A DNA stretch of 35,854 nt, from positions 1 through 35,854 of the forward strand of contig CANREL010000010.1 in the NCBI GenBank assembly GCA_947629655.1, written 5' to 3'. The position numbers and the translations under genes were made by a program. The notes below the pieces were generated by a model. It was not told the origin of the DNA, made no database searches, and saw nothing but the letters and a program-made list of their open reading frames with translations. Source of the DNA: an uncultured Bacilli bacterium. Its GTDB lineage: Bacteria; Bacillota_I; Bacilli_A; RF39; UBA660. This document shows, piece after piece, positions 1 through 9,529 of the stretch. Numbering within the stretch: the first letter of the stretch is position 1; every line of letters starts with the position of its first letter.

Positions 1-92
1 AACTAAATTTTTAGTCCTCTACACAGTTCATTTATCATTAGTTTTTGGTTCCACCAACACTACTTGACATTGAACCAATCAATAGTCTCATT
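1..92. other. Region downstream of rplQ, no gene recognised
   Basis: No supported gene. A 7-bp inverted repeat (45-51 with 72-78) encloses a 20-nt loop. On the minus strand it is followed by AAAC and not a T-run, so it is a poor terminator. Only very short minus-strand reading frames occur (about 10 codons). An AGAGG-like sequence near 15-20 could be a ribosome binding site for a gene beyond the left edge. In many Bacillota the ECF-transporter genes follow rplQ, but none is visible here. Confidence 0.4.
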
Positions 93-440
93 TTATTCTT
101 CAACTAACTCTAAAATTACCATTAGAGCGTCATCTCCACGTCTTTCTGATAATTTTATAATTCTAGTATAACCACCATTTCTAGTAGCATACTTAGGAGC
201 TAACTCATCAAATACTTTTTTAACTGCAGCTTCATCGTTTTGAAGGAAAGCAAGAGCCTTTCTTCTAGAAACTAAACTACCATTTTTTCCGTAAGTAATC
301 ATCTTATCTACAAATTTACGAACTTCCTTAGCTCTAGTTTCAGTAGTTTGAACTTTTCCATTCATGATGACATCTTTTGTCATGTTAGCAAGCATGCTTC
401 TTCTATGTTTGTTATCAACACCTAATTTTCTATATGCCAT
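93..440 (-). CDS. rplQ: 50S ribosomal protein L17
   Basis: Large-subunit protein L17, 115 aa, near the usual bacterial length. It starts [17 protein letters not shown], the typical L17 N-terminus that packs against 23S rRNA, and has the conserved TRAKEVRKF stretch around residues 36-44. It is the last gene of the cluster in this window, 18 bp after rpoA, as in Bacillus. A GAGGAGGG ribosome binding site precedes the ATG. It should be co-transcribed with rpoA. Identification rests on sequence and on position at the end of the alpha operon. Confidence 0.97.
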   Translation of the reverse strand: MAYRKLGVDNKHRRSMLANMTKDVIMNGKVQTTETRAKEVRKFVDKMITYGKNGSLVSRRKALAFLQNDEAAVKKVFDELAPKYATRNGGYTRIIKLSERRGDDALMVILELVEE

Positions 441-458
441 TGTTGTTTTCCCTCCTCA

Positions 459-1409
459 CTAGTCTTCATCACGTAATACTAATCCAAGATCTCTAACTTT
501 ATCCAATACTTCTTTTAAAGATTTCTTACCTAGATTACGAATCTTCATCATATCATTTTCACTCTTATTAACTAAATCTTGTAAAGTATGAATTCCAGCT
601 CTCTTCAAGCAGTTATATGCACGAACTGAGAAATCTAAATCTTCGATTGTAGTTTCTAATGCTTTTACTTTAGGATCTTCAGTTTTTTCAATCATCATTC
701 CTGTCATATCAGCAATATTACTCAAGTTAGTTAAAATATTGAAATGTTCAATTAAAATTCTTGAAGCAAGTGCAATAGCTTCTTCTGGTCTCAAAGACCC
801 ATTAGTCCAAACTTGTAGAACTAATTTGTCATAACTTTCATCTTGTCCAACACGAGCACTTTCAATATCGTAAGATACTCTTTCAATTGGTGAGAACAAA
901 GAATCTATTGGTATTACTCCAACCTTTTTGATATCTAATAATCTCTTATTATCTTCACTTCTAACATATCCACGACCATTAGATACAGTCATTTCCATAA
1001 CTAAGTTTCCACCTTTAGCAACATTTGCAATTACTAAATCTGGATTTAAAATTTCGATATCACTATCATGATCAATGTCACCAGCAGTAACTGGTCCTTC
1101 TTCAGAAACATTGATTCTAATTGTTTTCATATCATTAGAATGATTTTTAATGACAACTTTCTTTAAATTCAAAATAATAGTTGTAACATCTTCTACTACA
1201 CCTTCAATAGTTTGAAATTCATGTAGTGCCCCTTCAATCTTAACGCTACTAATAGCTGATCCAGGCAATGAAGATAACATTACACGTCTTAAAGCATTAC
1301 CTAAAGTTGTTCCGAACCCTCTTTCAAGTGGTTCAATTTCAAACTTACCATAGAAATTACTTTCTACATAGTCTGTTATTTTATAATTTGGTTTTTCAAA
1401 TTCAATCAT
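459..1409 (-). CDS. rpoA: DNA-directed RNA polymerase subunit alpha
   Basis: Alpha subunit of RNA polymerase, 316 aa, normal for Bacillota. The N-terminal assembly domain (about residues 1-230) contains the signature ERGFGTTLGNALRRVMLSS near residue 29, which drives alpha dimerisation and beta/beta' docking. The C-terminal domain (about 245-310) carries the helix-hairpin-helix motif NLGKKSLKEV, which contacts UP-element DNA and activators. A GGGAGG ribosome binding site lies upstream. It sits between S11 and L17, the conserved alpha-operon position. No truncation or frameshift is seen. Confidence 0.98.
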   Translation of the reverse strand: MIEFEKPNYKITDYVESNFYGKFEIEPLERGFGTTLGNALRRVMLSSLPGSAISSVKIEGALHEFQTIEGVVEDVTTIILNLKKVVIKNHSNDMKTIRINVSEEGPVTAGDIDHDSDIEILNPDLVIANVAKGGNLVMEMTVSNGRGYVRSEDNKRLLDIKKVGVIPIDSLFSPIERVSYDIESARVGQDESYDKLVLQVWTNGSLRPEEAIALASRILIEHFNILTNLSNIADMTGMMIEKTEDPKVKALETTIEDLDFSVRAYNCLKRAGIHTLQDLVNKSENDMMKIRNLGKKSLKEVLDKVRDLGLVLRDED

Positions 1410-1431
1410 GAAACTACCTCCCTTTTATTAA

Positions 1432-1815
1432 TTAACCACGTGGACGTTTTGGTGGACGGCATCCATTATGTGGAATTGGTGTCACGTCATTGATAGCAGT
1501 TACTTCTAACCCTGCTGTTTGAAGTGATCTAATAGCTGTTTCACGTCCTGGTCCTAGACCCTTAACAAAAACTTCAACTTTTCTCATTCCGATATCATAT
1601 GCAGCTTTACCAGCAGCTTCTGCAGCCATACCTGCTGCAAAAGGAGTTGATTTTTTACTACCTTTGAAACCTATAGCTCCACTACTTGCCCAAGCAATTG
1701 CGTTACCTTCCTTGTCAGTAATAGTAGTGATAGTATTATTAAATGTTGCATGAATGTGTGCTACACCTTCAGGTACATTCTTTTTAACTTTTCTTTTTCT
1801 AGTTTTATAAGCCAT
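1432..1815 (-). CDS. rpsK: 30S ribosomal protein S11
   Basis: S11, 127 aa, of the small-subunit platform, where it contacts the 3' region of 16S rRNA near the E site. Visible hallmarks are the [11 protein letters not shown] segment near residue 20, the GPGRETAIR loop and the C-terminal [13 protein letters not shown] strong AAGGAGG site precedes the ATG. It lies 41 bp downstream of S13 and 22 bp upstream of rpoA, the usual order. No anomalies are seen. Confidence 0.98.
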   Translation of the reverse strand: MAYKTRKRKVKKNVPEGVAHIHATFNNTITTITDKEGNAIAWASSGAIGFKGSKKSTPFAAGMAAEAAGKAAYDIGMRKVEVFVKGLGPGRETAIRSLQTAGLEVTAINDVTPIPHNGCRPPKRPRG

Positions 1816-1856
1816 ATACGTTGACCTCCTTTTTAACTATATTATTTTAACGATTA

Positions 1857-2222
1857 TTATTTTTTCTTATTAGCTACAGTCTTACCTTTACCCTTACGAG
1901 TACGAGCATTACTTCTAGTTGATTGACCTCTTACAGGTAATCCTCTTTTATGACGAACTCCTTGATAGCAGTTGATTTCCATTTTAGTTTTGATGTTCAT
2001 ATTTACATCTCTTCTCAAATCACCTTCAACTACATATTTAGAAATCTCATCACGAATCTTATCCAAATCTTCATTAGAAAGATCTTTTACTCTCTTTGTT
2101 GCATCAACTTTTACTGCTTCTAAGACTTTTTTAGCAGTAGCATTTCCAATACCATAAATATAAGTTAGTGATACTCCAACTTGTTTATCATTAGGTATAT
2201 CTACACCTTTAATACGAGCCAT
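1857..2222 (-). CDS. rpsM: 30S ribosomal protein S13
   Basis: S13, 121 aa, of the small-subunit head; it forms intersubunit bridges and contacts the P-site tRNA through its basic tail. It starts [15 protein letters not shown], has the helix-hairpin-helix-like [14 protein letters not shown] segment near residues 22-35, and ends with the typical [11 protein letters not shown]...RTRKGKGKT tail rich in Arg and Lys. It is preceded by L36 with an 18-bp gap, the standard Gram-positive order. Confidence 0.98.
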   Translation of the reverse strand: MARIKGVDIPNDKQVGVSLTYIYGIGNATAKKVLEAVKVDATKRVKDLSNEDLDKIRDEISKYVVEGDLRRDVNMNIKTKMEINCYQGVRHKRGLPVRGQSTRSNARTRKGKGKTVANKKK

Positions 2223-2240
2223 AAATCACACATCCTTTCA

Positions 2241-2354
2241 TTAACCTTGTACTTGTTTGTGTTTTGGATTTTCACAAATAATTTTTACTTTTCCACCACG
2301 CTTAATAACTTTACATTTAGCGCAAATTGGTTTAACTGATGATCTTACTTTCAT
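2241..2354 (-). CDS. rpmJ: 50S ribosomal protein L36 (zinc-binding type)
   Basis: A 37-aa gene read directly from the minus strand. It starts [18 protein letters not shown] and ends KHKQVQG. The Cys-X2-Cys at residues 11 and 14, a later Cys at 27 and a His at 32 form the zinc ribbon of the C+ form of L36, which stabilises 23S rRNA near the GTPase-associated region. A GGAGGG site precedes the ATG. It lies between infA (14 bp away) and rpsM (18 bp away), exactly where rpmJ is expected. The C+ form implies no zinc-independent replacement at this locus. Confidence 0.96.
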   Translation of the reverse strand: MKVRSSVKPICAKCKVIKRGGKVKIICENPKHKQVQG

Positions 2355-2368
2355 AATTTTCCCTCCTA

Positions 2369-2584
2369 TTATTTCCTATAGGTTATTCGCCCACGTGTTA
2401 AATCATAAGGCGATAGTTCTAACATTACGGTATCCCCTGGTAAGATGCGAATGTAATTCATTCGGATTTTACCAGAAACGTGGGCTTCCACAATGTGACC
2501 ATTTTCAAGTTCTACCTTAAACTTACCACCTGGTAATATTTCAAGAACTTTACCTTCTATTTCAATTGTATCATCTTTTGCCAT
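2369..2584 (-). CDS. infA: Translation initiation factor IF-1
   Basis: IF-1, 71 aa, a single OB-fold domain that occupies the ribosomal A site during initiation. It starts [13 protein letters not shown], has the central [20 protein letters not shown] strands and ends with the [10 protein letters not shown] element, all diagnostic. Its ribosome binding site (GGGAGAG) lies inside the last codons of map, 7 bp upstream of the ATG, so translation is probably coupled to map. It is placed between Map and L36 as in Bacillus. Confidence 0.98.
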   Translation of the reverse strand: MAKDDTIEIEGKVLEILPGGKFKVELENGHIVEAHVSGKIRMNYIRILPGDTVMLELSPYDLTRGRITYRK

Positions 2585-2591
2585 ATTCTCT

Positions 2592-3338
2592 TCACTCTCC
2601 CGTTAAGATTTCACAACCATCGTTACGAACAACAACAGTGTGTTCAAAATGACCAGATAAACTACCATCGTCTGTTTTAATTGTCCAATCATCATCTTCC
2701 ATGTATATATCAGGACTTCCTATTGTTAGCATTGGTTCTATTGCTATAACCATACCTTCTTTTAAAATTGGTCCTGTTCCCGCTTTTCCATAATTTGGAA
2801 CATTAGGTTCTTCATGTAAATGATTTCCGACACCGTGACCAGTTAACTCTTTTATTACACCAAGATGATATTTGTTAGCATATTCTTCAATAGCATGTGA
2901 TATATCTCCAACTCTACATCCAGCTTTGACAACTTTCAATCCTTCATACAAAGCTTTTTCTGTATGTTCCAAGATATATTTAGCATCACTAGAAACATTT
3001 CCAACAGGATAACTCCATGCTGAATCACCATGATATCCTTTATAACATGCACAAATATCTAAAGTAACTATATCACCATTTTTTAATTTTCTTCTTCCAG
3101 CTATTCCATGAACAACTTCATCATTTATGCTTATGCAAATATTAGCTGGATAACCTTGATAACCTTTACAAGAAGGAGTAGCACCACATTTTTTTATAAA
3201 CTCAGCTGCTAAATCATCAATCTCTTTAGTAGTGATTCCTTCTTTCAAAAAAGGTTTTAAATACTGATGAGTCTCATAAACAATATGACCAGCTTGTCTT
3301 AATAACTCAATTTCCCTCTCACTCTTAATATTAATCAA
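2592..3338 (-). CDS. map: Methionine aminopeptidase, type I
   Basis: Removes the initiator Met from nascent proteins after deformylation; a cytosolic dinuclear metalloenzyme. 248 aa, pita-bread fold without an N-terminal extension. Expected metal ligands are visible: Asp in TLDICACY, Asp in YHGDSAW, His in [13 protein letters not shown], Glu in AIEPML and Glu in GHFEHTVVV. The start overlaps the end of adk by 8 bp, suggesting translational coupling. Adk-Map-IF1-L36 order is typical of Gram-positives. It is complete, with no missing catalytic residue. Confidence 0.97.
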   Translation of the reverse strand: MINIKSEREIELLRQAGHIVYETHQYLKPFLKEGITTKEIDDLAAEFIKKCGATPSCKGYQGYPANICISINDEVVHGIAGRRKLKNGDIVTLDICACYKGYHGDSAWSYPVGNVSSDAKYILEHTEKALYEGLKVVKAGCRVGDISHAIEEYANKYHLGVIKELTGHGVGNHLHEEPNVPNYGKAGTGPILKEGMVIAIEPMLTIGSPDIYMEDDDWTIKTDDGSLSGHFEHTVVVRNDGCEILTGE

Positions 3339-3999
3339 TTTTATCTCCTAAAGATTTTAAGATGTTTTCAACATCAACTAAAGTCTTATCAACATCAATT
3401 GATTCTACTTCATATAAAATACCTTTGTCTTTATAATAATCAATTATTGGCGCTGTAACTTTGTAATAAGTTTCAATTCTTGTCTTCATGGCTTCTTCAT
3501 TGTCATCATCTCTTTGATACAATTCTCCACCACACTTATCACATACACCATCAACTTTAGGTTTCATTGCTTCATTATATATGTTATATATAGTTCCACA
3601 ATCCCTACACATTCTTCTACCAATAATTCTTTGCGTAAGCATCTCCTCAGGTAAAACTAAATTGATGACAATTCCGATATCTTTATTTAGTTTCTTTAAT
3701 AATTCATCGTAACCCTGAGCTTGTTCTATATTTCTAGGGAAACCATCTAATATATAACCATTAACACATTCTGGTCCATTGATTTTATATTCTATAGCTT
3801 CAAAGATGACATCATTAGGAACAAAAATTCCATTATCAATCATATTTTTTATCTTGTTACCTAATTCATCATCAACTGATGCTCTCTCGCGTAAGATATC
3901 ACCCATTGAAATATGAGCATATCCATATTTATCTTTTAATTTCTTAGCAAGAGTACCTTTACCAGCCCCTTGCACAGCTAGTAAAATTAAATTTTTCAT
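3331..3999 (-). CDS. adk: Adenylate kinase, zinc-binding long form
   Basis: Interconverts ATP + AMP and 2 ADP in the cytosol. 222 aa, the long-lid form. The lid carries four Cys (131, 134, 153, 156) as two CX2C knuckles, the structural zinc site of Gram-positive enzymes. The DGFPR motif (85-89) and RXXXR-type RIIGRRMC segment are intact. The Walker A reads AVQGAGKGT (8-16), so the usual first Gly is Ala and the usual Pro is Gln; the GAGKGT core is kept. It overlaps secY by 4 bp and map by 8 bp. It is likely active, with a divergent P-loop start. Confidence 0.96.
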   Translation of the reverse strand: MKNLILLAVQGAGKGTLAKKLKDKYGYAHISMGDILRERASVDDELGNKIKNMIDNGIFVPNDVIFEAIEYKINGPECVNGYILDGFPRNIEQAQGYDELLKKLNKDIGIVINLVLPEEMLTQRIIGRRMCRDCGTIYNIYNEAMKPKVDGVCDKCGGELYQRDDDNEEAMKTRIETYYKVTAPIIDYYKDKGILYEVESIDVDKTLVDVENILKSLGDKID

Positions 4000-5258
4000 C
4001 TTCTACTATATCCTTTTTTATAATTTCTTGATACTAAACTTCCTTCTAATTGTTTATAAGTTTCAAGTGCAACACCAACAACGATTAATAAACTTGTACC
4101 ACCAATAGAAGCAGCTGTTGACAAACCATTTATTGAACTGAAAATTATAGGTATAGCAGCAATACCTGCTATGAATAAACCACCAACTAAAGTAAGTCTA
4201 GTTAAAATTCTACTAATATATTTCTCTGTATCCTTACCAGGTCTAATACCAGGTATGAAACCACCAGCTTCATTTAGATTCTTAGCCAGTTCTTCAGGTT
4301 TAATTTGAATAAATGTATATATGTAAGAGAAGAAATATATTAATAACATGTATATAACAAATCCAATTGGTTTAGTATAAGTTAAATAGTTATTAACAAA
4401 ACTTACAAATCCTGCATTTTTCCAAAATTGAGCAATTGTTGCTGGAATGGCAAGTAAACTAGATGCAAAGATTACTGGAATAACTCCAGCTGAGTTAATC
4501 TTAATTGGCATATAAGAACGATTACCAGAAACAATTGTACTCTTATTAGCATATTGAATCTGAACCTTTCTCTCTGCTTCTTGTACAAATATAACACCTA
4601 TTATTATTAGTAAATATATCAATACAAATCCTGCATATAATAAACTTCCTTGCCAAGTTACGTAATCACCACTTAGAACTAATTCTTGAAAAGTGTTTAT
4701 GAACGTACTAGGCATTGTAACTATGATACCAGCCATGATCAATAGTGAAGTACCATTACCAAGTCCCTTTTGTGTAACTTGATCTCCTAACCATAATAGG
4801 AATGATGTACCAGCTGTTAATATTAAAGCAATATATAAATATTCAAAAGCTGTTTTTCCACTACCAATCATCATGAATGAATAAGCAAATCCTTGAATAA
4901 AAGCAAATGCAATACCCATATATCTAGTAATCTTATTTATTTTTTGACGACCAACAGGTCCTTGTTTTTTTAATTCACTAAAATATGGAAAAATATCCAT
5001 TTGTAACAATTGCATAATGATTGATGCACTTATGTATGGCATGACACCTAGAGCAAATATTGAAAAATTTCTAAGTGCTCCACCACTCATTGCATTGACA
5101 ATCTCTAAAAAACCCAAAGTCCCCGTATAATCTGTTGTACCTGGAACTCTTACATTAACACCAACTACAAAGATTAATAGAACTAATAAAGTAAAGTAAA
5201 TTCTTTGTCTTAAATCTTTATTAGTTGGTGATGCTAATTGTTTCAATACTCGAAACAT
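3996..5258 (-). CDS. secY: Protein translocase subunit SecY
   Basis: Central pore of the Sec translocon, 420 aa, with the expected ten hydrophobic transmembrane segments. Recognisable elements are the N-terminal RQRIYFTLLVLLIFVVGVNVRVPG, here split as RQRIYFTLLVLL followed by VRVPG, the plug region SGGALRNFSIFALGVMPYISAS, and the cytosolic loop GFIPGIRPGKDTEKYI that binds SecA or the ribosome. The gene lies directly after L15 (1 bp gap), and its stop overlaps the adk start. It would act with SecE and SecG, which are encoded elsewhere. Confidence 0.98.
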   Translation of the reverse strand: MFRVLKQLASPTNKDLRQRIYFTLLVLLIFVVGVNVRVPGTTDYTGTLGFLEIVNAMSGGALRNFSIFALGVMPYISASIIMQLLQMDIFPYFSELKKQGPVGRQKINKITRYMGIAFAFIQGFAYSFMMIGSGKTAFEYLYIALILTAGTSFLLWLGDQVTQKGLGNGTSLLIMAGIIVTMPSTFINTFQELVLSGDYVTWQGSLLYAGFVLIYLLIIIGVIFVQEAERKVQIQYANKSTIVSGNRSYMPIKINSAGVIPVIFASSLLAIPATIAQFWKNAGFVSFVNNYLTYTKPIGFVIYMLLIYFFSYIYTFIQIKPEELAKNLNEAGGFIPGIRPGKDTEKYISRILTRLTLVGGLFIAGIAAIPIIFSSINGLSTAASIGGTSLLIVVGVALETYKQLEGSLVSRNYKKGYSRR

Positions 5259-5259
5259 A

Positions 5260-5703
5260 CTAGATCACCTCGATTTTACTTCCTGATGCATTGATTTTTT
5301 CTATTGCTTCTTTAGAGAATTTATTAGCTTGAACAGTTAATTTCTTTTCTAAAGTTCCATTTCCTAAAACTTTAACTCCATCAAGTTGTTTCTTTAATAA
5401 TCCACATTCTTTTAATAATGCTGGAGTTACTAAAGTTCCATCTTTAAATCTATTTAAATCGCTAACATTTATTACTGAGTAAGTAGTTTTGAAATTAGCA
5501 TTTGTAAAACCTCTCTTAGGAAGACGTCTATATAAAGGTAGTTGTCCACCTTCGAAGTTAGCTCTAACTCCTCCACCACTTCTTGAATTTTGACCTTTTT
5601 GTCCTCTACCACTTGTTTTTCCGTTTCCAGAACCTCTACCAATACCTTTTCTTTTTGCTCTATGAGTAGCACCGATATTTTTTTCTAATTCATGTAATTT
5701 CAT
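5260..5703 (-). CDS. rplO: 50S ribosomal protein L15
   Basis: L15, 147 aa, a late-assembly protein that runs deep into 23S rRNA. The N-terminus is the characteristic Gly/Arg-rich extension: [21 protein letters not shown] near residues 18-38, followed by [23 protein letters not shown]. The ATG overlaps the last base of the rpsE stop codon, leaving no room for rpmD, which normally sits here. It is followed by secY 1 bp later. The tight spacing suggests coupled translation of S5, L15 and SecY. Confidence 0.98.
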   Translation of the reverse strand: MKLHELEKNIGATHRAKRKGIGRGSGNGKTSGRGQKGQNSRSGGGVRANFEGGQLPLYRRLPKRGFTNANFKTTYSVINVSDLNRFKDGTLVTPALLKECGLLKKQLDGVKVLGNGTLEKKLTVQANKFSKEAIEKINASGSKIEVI

Positions 5704-6212
5704 TATCCTAAAATCTCCTCTACTGTTTTTCCTCTTAATTCAGCAACATGTTCAGGTGTCTTTAATTGTTTTAATGCCTTTAATGTTGCATTAGCCATAT
5801 TGTATTTTGTTCTAGATCCAAGTGATTTTGATAAAATGTCACGGATTCCTGCAAGTTCAAGAACTGAACGAACAGCACCACCAGCAATTACTCCAGTACC
5901 AGCTGATGCTGGTTTTAATACTACTTTAGCAGCTCCTGCTTCACCAAGTAATTCATGAGCAATTGTTCTATCATCTGTTAGAGGTATTCTAACAATGTTT
6001 TTGTTAGCAGCTTGAATAGCTTTTTTAATTGCATCAGGTACTTCGTTAGCTTTACCAATACCTAATCCAACTTGACCTTTTCTATCCCCAACAACAACAG
6101 TAGCAGAAAATCTTCTTTGTCTACCACCTTTATTAACTTTAACGACACTCTTTATTTCGATAACTTGTTCTTCTAAAGTCTTTGCTTTTGGGTCATTATT
6201 TCTCTTTTGCAT
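5703..6212 (-). CDS. rpsE: 30S ribosomal protein S5
   Basis: S5, 169 aa, of the decoding-centre side of the small subunit and important for accuracy. The N-terminal double-stranded RNA-binding domain shows [24 protein letters not shown] near residues 24-47; the C-terminal domain shows [19 protein letters not shown] near residues 106-124. An AGGAGGG site is present upstream. It follows L18 by 14 bp. Its stop codon overlaps the L15 start, so L30 is missing from this locus. Confidence 0.98.
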   Translation of the reverse strand: MQKRNNDPKAKTLEEQVIEIKSVVKVNKGGRQRRFSATVVVGDRKGQVGLGIGKANEVPDAIKKAIQAANKNIVRIPLTDDRTIAHELLGEAGAAKVVLKPASAGTGVIAGGAVRSVLELAGIRDILSKSLGSRTKYNMANATLKALKQLKTPEHVAELRGKTVEEILG

Positions 6213-6226
6213 AAATTACCCTCCTT

Positions 6227-6589
6227 TTAGAATTCTAATCCTTTTTCACGTGCAGCTTCAGCTAAAGCTTTAACACGTCCATGATAAAGATATCCACCTC
6301 TATCAAATACAACTTTTTTAATGTTTGCTTTTAATGCTTTTTCAGCAATGGCAGAACCAACTTTAGTAGCTGCTTCAACATTACTTCCATTAGCAATTTT
6401 CAAATCCTTATCAAGTGAAGATGCACTTACTAAAGTTACACCATTTTCATCATCAATAATTTGTGCAAAAATATTTGAATTTGATCTAAACACGTTTAAT
6501 CTTGGAACTGCTGTTGTTCCATGGATTGAGCTTCTTACTCTTTCGTGTCTAGCTTGACGCATAACATTTCTTGATTCTTTTTTAATCAT
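6227..6589 (-). CDS. rplR: 50S ribosomal protein L18
   Basis: L18, 120 aa, binds 5S rRNA and helps place it in the central protuberance with L5. Basic N-terminus ([15 protein letters not shown]) and the conserved [19 protein letters not shown] and C-terminal [21 protein letters not shown] segments identify it. It is near the standard length. It sits between L6 and S5 in the canonical spc order with a short 25-bp gap to L6. Confidence 0.97.
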   Translation of the reverse strand: MIKKESRNVMRQARHERVRSSIHGTTAVPRLNVFRSNSNIFAQIIDDENGVTLVSASSLDKDLKIANGSNVEAATKVGSAIAEKALKANIKKVVFDRGGYLYHGRVKALAEAAREKGLEF

Positions 6590-6614
6590 AAGTAACTTCT
6601 CCTTATCTCATATT

Positions 6615-7145
6615 TTAAGCAGCTTTTTTACCTTCCTTACGACGGATATGTTCATCTTTGTAACGAATACCTTTTCCTTTGTAAGGTTCTGGTTGTCTTA
6701 CTTTTCTTATATTTGCTGCAAATTCACCTACTAATACTTTATCTATACCTTTTACAGTAAGTTCAGTATTACTTGGAACTTCAACAGTAATTCCTTTTGG
6801 AATTTCCATTTCTACAGGATGTGAATAACCAGCATTAATTACTAAATTATTTCCCTTTAATTGGAAACGGTAACCAACACCAATGATCTCCAATCCCTTT
6901 TCAAATCCTTTTGTAACACCAATGATCATATTGTTAATATTAGCATTAACAGTACCATGCATTGTTTTTAAATTGTCATTACTTCTTAAAACTTCTAAAG
7001 TGTTTCCTTCTACTTTAGTTGAAATACCATCAACTAGATGAGTAGTAAGTTCTCCCTTAGGTCCTTTAACAGTAACAACGTTGTTTTCTACAGTAACAGT
7101 AACTCCATCAGGAATTACTAACTTTCTATTTCCTATACGACTCAT
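6615..7145 (-). CDS. rplF: 50S ribosomal protein L6
   Basis: L6, 176 aa, two tandem L6-type domains near the base of the L7/L12 stalk, close to the sarcin-ricin loop. It starts [15 protein letters not shown], and the C-terminal signature [24 protein letters not shown] is complete. An AGGAGGCC-type site precedes the start. It lies in canonical order between S8 and L18. No oddities are seen. Confidence 0.98.
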   Translation of the reverse strand: MSRIGNRKLVIPDGVTVTVENNVVTVKGPKGELTTHLVDGISTKVEGNTLEVLRSNDNLKTMHGTVNANINNMIIGVTKGFEKGLEIIGVGYRFQLKGNNLVINAGYSHPVEMEIPKGITVEVPSNTELTVKGIDKVLVGEFAANIRKVRQPEPYKGKGIRYKDEHIRRKEGKKAA

Positions 7146-7172
7146 ATTAGGCCTCCTTACACTTTAGTCATC

Positions 7173-7571
7173 TTACCAAATATACGCAAGAACTTCTCCA
7201 CCAAGATTTTGTTTACGAGCTTCTTTATCAGTCATAATTCCTTTAGATGTTGAAACAATAGCAATACCTAAACCATTTAATACTTTAGGAATTTCACTAC
7301 TCTTTGCATATACTCTTAATCCTGGTTTAGAAATACGTTTTAATCCAGTAATTACTCTTTCTTTATTTACATATTTTAATGTTATGACAATGCTACCTTG
7401 AGCATCATCTTTAACAACTTTATATCCTTTTATAAATCCTTCTTCTTTTAAAATTCTAGCAAGTTCTATTTTTAATTTAGAAGCAGGCACTGAAACTTCA
7501 TTATAACGCATTGCGTTAGCGTTTCTAATACGTGTTAGCATATCTGCAATTGTATCAGTTACTACAGCCAT
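7173..7571 (-). CDS. rpsH: 30S ribosomal protein S8
   Basis: S8, 132 aa, a primary 16S rRNA binder of the small-subunit body. In Escherichia coli it is the translational repressor of the spc operon; whether it acts so here is not shown. It starts with [17 protein letters not shown] and ends with the conserved [20 protein letters not shown] region that recognises helix 21. An AGGAGGAA site is present upstream. It lies between S14 and L6. Confidence 0.98.
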   Translation of the reverse strand: MAVVTDTIADMLTRIRNANAMRYNEVSVPASKLKIELARILKEEGFIKGYKVVKDDAQGSIVITLKYVNKERVITGLKRISKPGLRVYAKSSEIPKVLNGLGIAIVSTSKGIMTDKEARKQNLGGEVLAYIW

Positions 7572-7592
7572 TTTTAATTCCTCCTTCCCAAA

Positions 7593-7778
7593 CTACCAGC
7601 TTGATTTTTTAACACCTGGTATTTGTCCTTTATACGCTAATTCTCTAAAGCAAATACGGCAGATTCCAAATTTACTCATAACAGCATGAGGTCTTCCACA
7701 TCTCTTACAACGAGTGTATTCTCTAACCTTAAATTTTTGCTTTTTATTAGCTTTAACAATCATACTTTTTTTTGCCAT
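7593..7778 (-). CDS. rpsN: 30S ribosomal protein S14, zinc-dependent form
   Basis: S14 in its short zinc-binding form, 61 aa, of the small-subunit head. The zinc knuckle is visible as [21 protein letters not shown], given here by its key pairs: C-X2-C then C-X2-C with a 12-residue gap, in the middle of the protein. It starts [13 protein letters not shown]. Placement between L5 and S8 is standard. The length and four Cys separate it from the ~89-101-aa zinc-free paralogue found elsewhere in some genomes. Confidence 0.97.
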   Translation of the reverse strand: MAKKSMIVKANKKQKFKVREYTRCKRCGRPHAVMSKFGICRICFRELAYKGQIPGVKKSSW

Positions 7779-7792
7779 TATTTACCCTCCAA

Positions 7793-8332
7793 TTACTTTC
7801 TAAATGGAATTCCAAGTTCATCTAATAAATCATAAGCTTCTTCGTTAGATTTAGCAGTTGTTACAAGAACAATATCCATTCCTCTAACTTTAACGACGTT
7901 ATCATATTCGATTTCACCGAAAATTAATTGTTCTTTAATTCCTAGAGTATAGTTTCCACGTCCATCAAATGCTTTTGGAGAAACTCCTCTAAAGTCACGT
8001 ACACGAGGTAGTGAAATACTGATTAACTTATCTAAAAAGTTATACATGTTTTCCCCTCTTAGAGTAACTTTGCATCCGATAGCTTGACCTTCTCTTACTT
8101 TGAATCCAGCTATAGATTTTTTTGCTTTTGTAATAACTGGTTTTTGTCCAGAAATTAATTCTAGTTCACTACAAGCAGCATCTAATAATTTAGAGTTACC
8201 AGTAGCATCTCCTACACCGATGTTAATAACGATCTTTTCTAGTTTAGGAACTTCCATAACTGACTTATAATTATATTTTTTTTGTAAACTTGGTACTATT
8301 TCCTTTAAGTACTTTTCTTTTAGGCGGTTCAT
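7793..8332 (-). CDS. rplE: 50S ribosomal protein L5
   Basis: L5, 179 aa, binds 5S rRNA and contacts the P-site tRNA and S13 in an intersubunit bridge. Recognisable blocks are [22 protein letters not shown] near residues 20-41, [20 protein letters not shown], and the C-terminal [21 protein letters not shown]. It follows L24 by 20 bp with a GGAGGG site. Order L24-L5-S14 is canonical. Confidence 0.98.
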   Translation of the reverse strand: MNRLKEKYLKEIVPSLQKKYNYKSVMEVPKLEKIVINIGVGDATGNSKLLDAACSELELISGQKPVITKAKKSIAGFKVREGQAIGCKVTLRGENMYNFLDKLISISLPRVRDFRGVSPKAFDGRGNYTLGIKEQLIFGEIEYDNVVKVRGMDIVLVTTAKSNEEAYDLLDELGIPFRK

Positions 8333-8352
8333 ATATTTATACCCTCCTTCTA

Positions 8353-8661
8353 TTAATCAAGTTTTTCGCCAGATTTTTTAGCGATTCTTACTTTTTTATT
8401 ATTTTTGTCGATTGTATGACCGATTCTAGTAGGTTTTTTTGTCTTTGGATCTATTATCATGACATTAGAAGCATTGATAGGAGCTTCAACTTCAAGAATT
8501 CCACCTGTTTGTTGACCATTTCCTTTATTATGTTTCTTAACGATATTACATCCTTCAACAATAACTCTATTTTCATTTCTTAAAACTTTAGTTATCTTAC
8601 CTTGTTTACCTTTACTAGATCCAGCAATAACCTCAACTTTATCTCCTACTTTAAAGTTCAT
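8353..8661 (-). CDS. rplX: 50S ribosomal protein L24
   Basis: L24, 102 aa, an assembly-initiator protein near the peptide exit tunnel. It carries an N-terminal KOW motif ([20 protein letters not shown], residues 4-23), and the later [22 protein letters not shown] and [11 protein letters not shown] segments are diagnostic. An AGGAGGAA site precedes the ATG. It lies 11 bp after L14 and ahead of L5, as usual. Confidence 0.97.
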   Translation of the reverse strand: MNFKVGDKVEVIAGSSKGKQGKITKVLRNENRVIVEGCNIVKKHNKGNGQQTGGILEVEAPINASNVMIIDPKTKKPTRIGHTIDKNNKKVRIAKKSGEKLD

Positions 8662-8672
8662 AATTTCCTCCT

Positions 8673-9041
8673 TTATAGCACTTCTTTAGCTAAAGATACT
8701 ATTTTCATAAAATCTTTATCACGTAATTCACGTGCAACAGGTCCGAAAATACGAGTTCCTACTGGACTCTTATCATCTCTTATAATAACACAAGCATTGT
8801 CATCAAATTTAATGTAAGATCCATCTTCTCTTCTTACACCAAATGTAGTTCTAACAACAACAGCTTTAACTACTTTCCCTTTTGCTACAGTTCCATTAGG
8901 TGTGGCTTTTTTAATTGTACCAACAACTATGTCACCGATATTACCTGTTTTAACTTTGCTTCCACCAAGTACCTTAATTACTAAAAGTTCTTTAGCACCT
9001 GAGTTATCAGCAACTTTTAAACGACTTTCTTGTTGAATCAT
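8673..9041 (-). CDS. rplN: 50S ribosomal protein L14
   Basis: L14, 122 aa, one of the best conserved large-subunit proteins and part of an intersubunit bridge to 16S helix 14. It is also the docking site of the silencing factor RsfS. It starts [19 protein letters not shown] and ends [22 protein letters not shown]. The [20 protein letters not shown] block is intact. Upstream is an AGGAGG site. It lies between S17 and L24. Confidence 0.98.
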   Translation of the reverse strand: MIQQESRLKVADNSGAKELLVIKVLGGSKVKTGNIGDIVVGTIKKATPNGTVAKGKVVKAVVVRTTFGVRREDGSYIKFDDNACVIIRDDKSPVGTRIFGPVARELRDKDFMKIVSLAKEVL

Positions 9042-9065
9042 AATTAATCCTCCTTCACCTAATCT

Positions 9066-9323
9066 CTATAAAATAACTGCTTCTTTTACAATCTCTGCTA
9101 AATAGAATCTCTTAGTAGCAGATAGTGGTCTAGTTTCAACTATTCTTACTACGTCTCCTTCTTTAGCTTTGTTAGTTTCATCATGTACAGCATATTTTTT
9201 AGAATATTTTACTCTTTTTCCATATTTTGGATGCTTCTTATAAGTTTCAACTAAAACTGTAATAGTTTTATTATTTTTTGCACTTACTACTGTTCCAACT
9301 AATTCTTTTCTTACTTTTTCCAT
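9066..9323 (-). CDS. rpsQ: 30S ribosomal protein S17
   Basis: S17, 85 aa, an OB-fold early-assembly protein of the small-subunit body. The conserved [37 protein letters not shown] and C-terminal [17 protein letters not shown] segments identify it. It follows rpmC by 11 bp with a GGAGGG site inside the spacer. Canonical position between L29 and L14. Confidence 0.97.
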   Translation of the reverse strand: MEKVRKELVGTVVSAKNNKTITVLVETYKKHPKYGKRVKYSKKYAVHDETNKAKEGDVVRIVETRPLSATKRFYLAEIVKEAVIL

Positions 9324-9334
9324 AATGACCCTCC

Positions 9335-9529
9335 TTACTCACCTAACTCACGTTCGCGAAGAACTGTTTTAAGTCTTGCTACTTGATGTCTTAATTCTCT
9401 GATTCTTGAAGGTTTTTCTAAATTACCAGTTGCTTGTTGGAAACGCAAATTGAATAATTCTTCTTTAGATTCTTTAATTTTAGCTTGTATTTCTTCAGTG
9501 GATAAATTTCTTATTTCATTAACCTTCAT
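9335..9529 (-). CDS. rpmC: 50S ribosomal protein L29
   Basis: L29, 64 aa, a two-helix hairpin at the peptide tunnel exit that contributes to docking of trigger factor and SRP. It starts [15 protein letters not shown] and has the typical [22 protein letters not shown] motif. The start codon lies within the last codons of rplP (11-bp overlap in another frame), so the two are translationally coupled. The length is standard. Confidence 0.96.
   Translation of the reverse strand: MKVNEIRNLSTEEIQAKIKESKEELFNLRFQQATGNLEKPSRIRELRHQVARLKTVLRERELGE

Noticed and set aside
45..78. Inverted repeat after rplQ as operon terminator
   Set aside because: The loop is 20 nt and no T-run follows on the minus strand, so transcription probably goes on past the left edge.
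2257..2520. Plus-strand open frame across L36 and infA
   Set aside because: It lies opposite two certain genes, with no recognisable domain or start signal.
5472..5672. Minus-strand frame inside rplO in another phase
   Set aside because: The L15 reading is full-length and conserved; this one is an off-frame product of the Gly/Arg-rich part.
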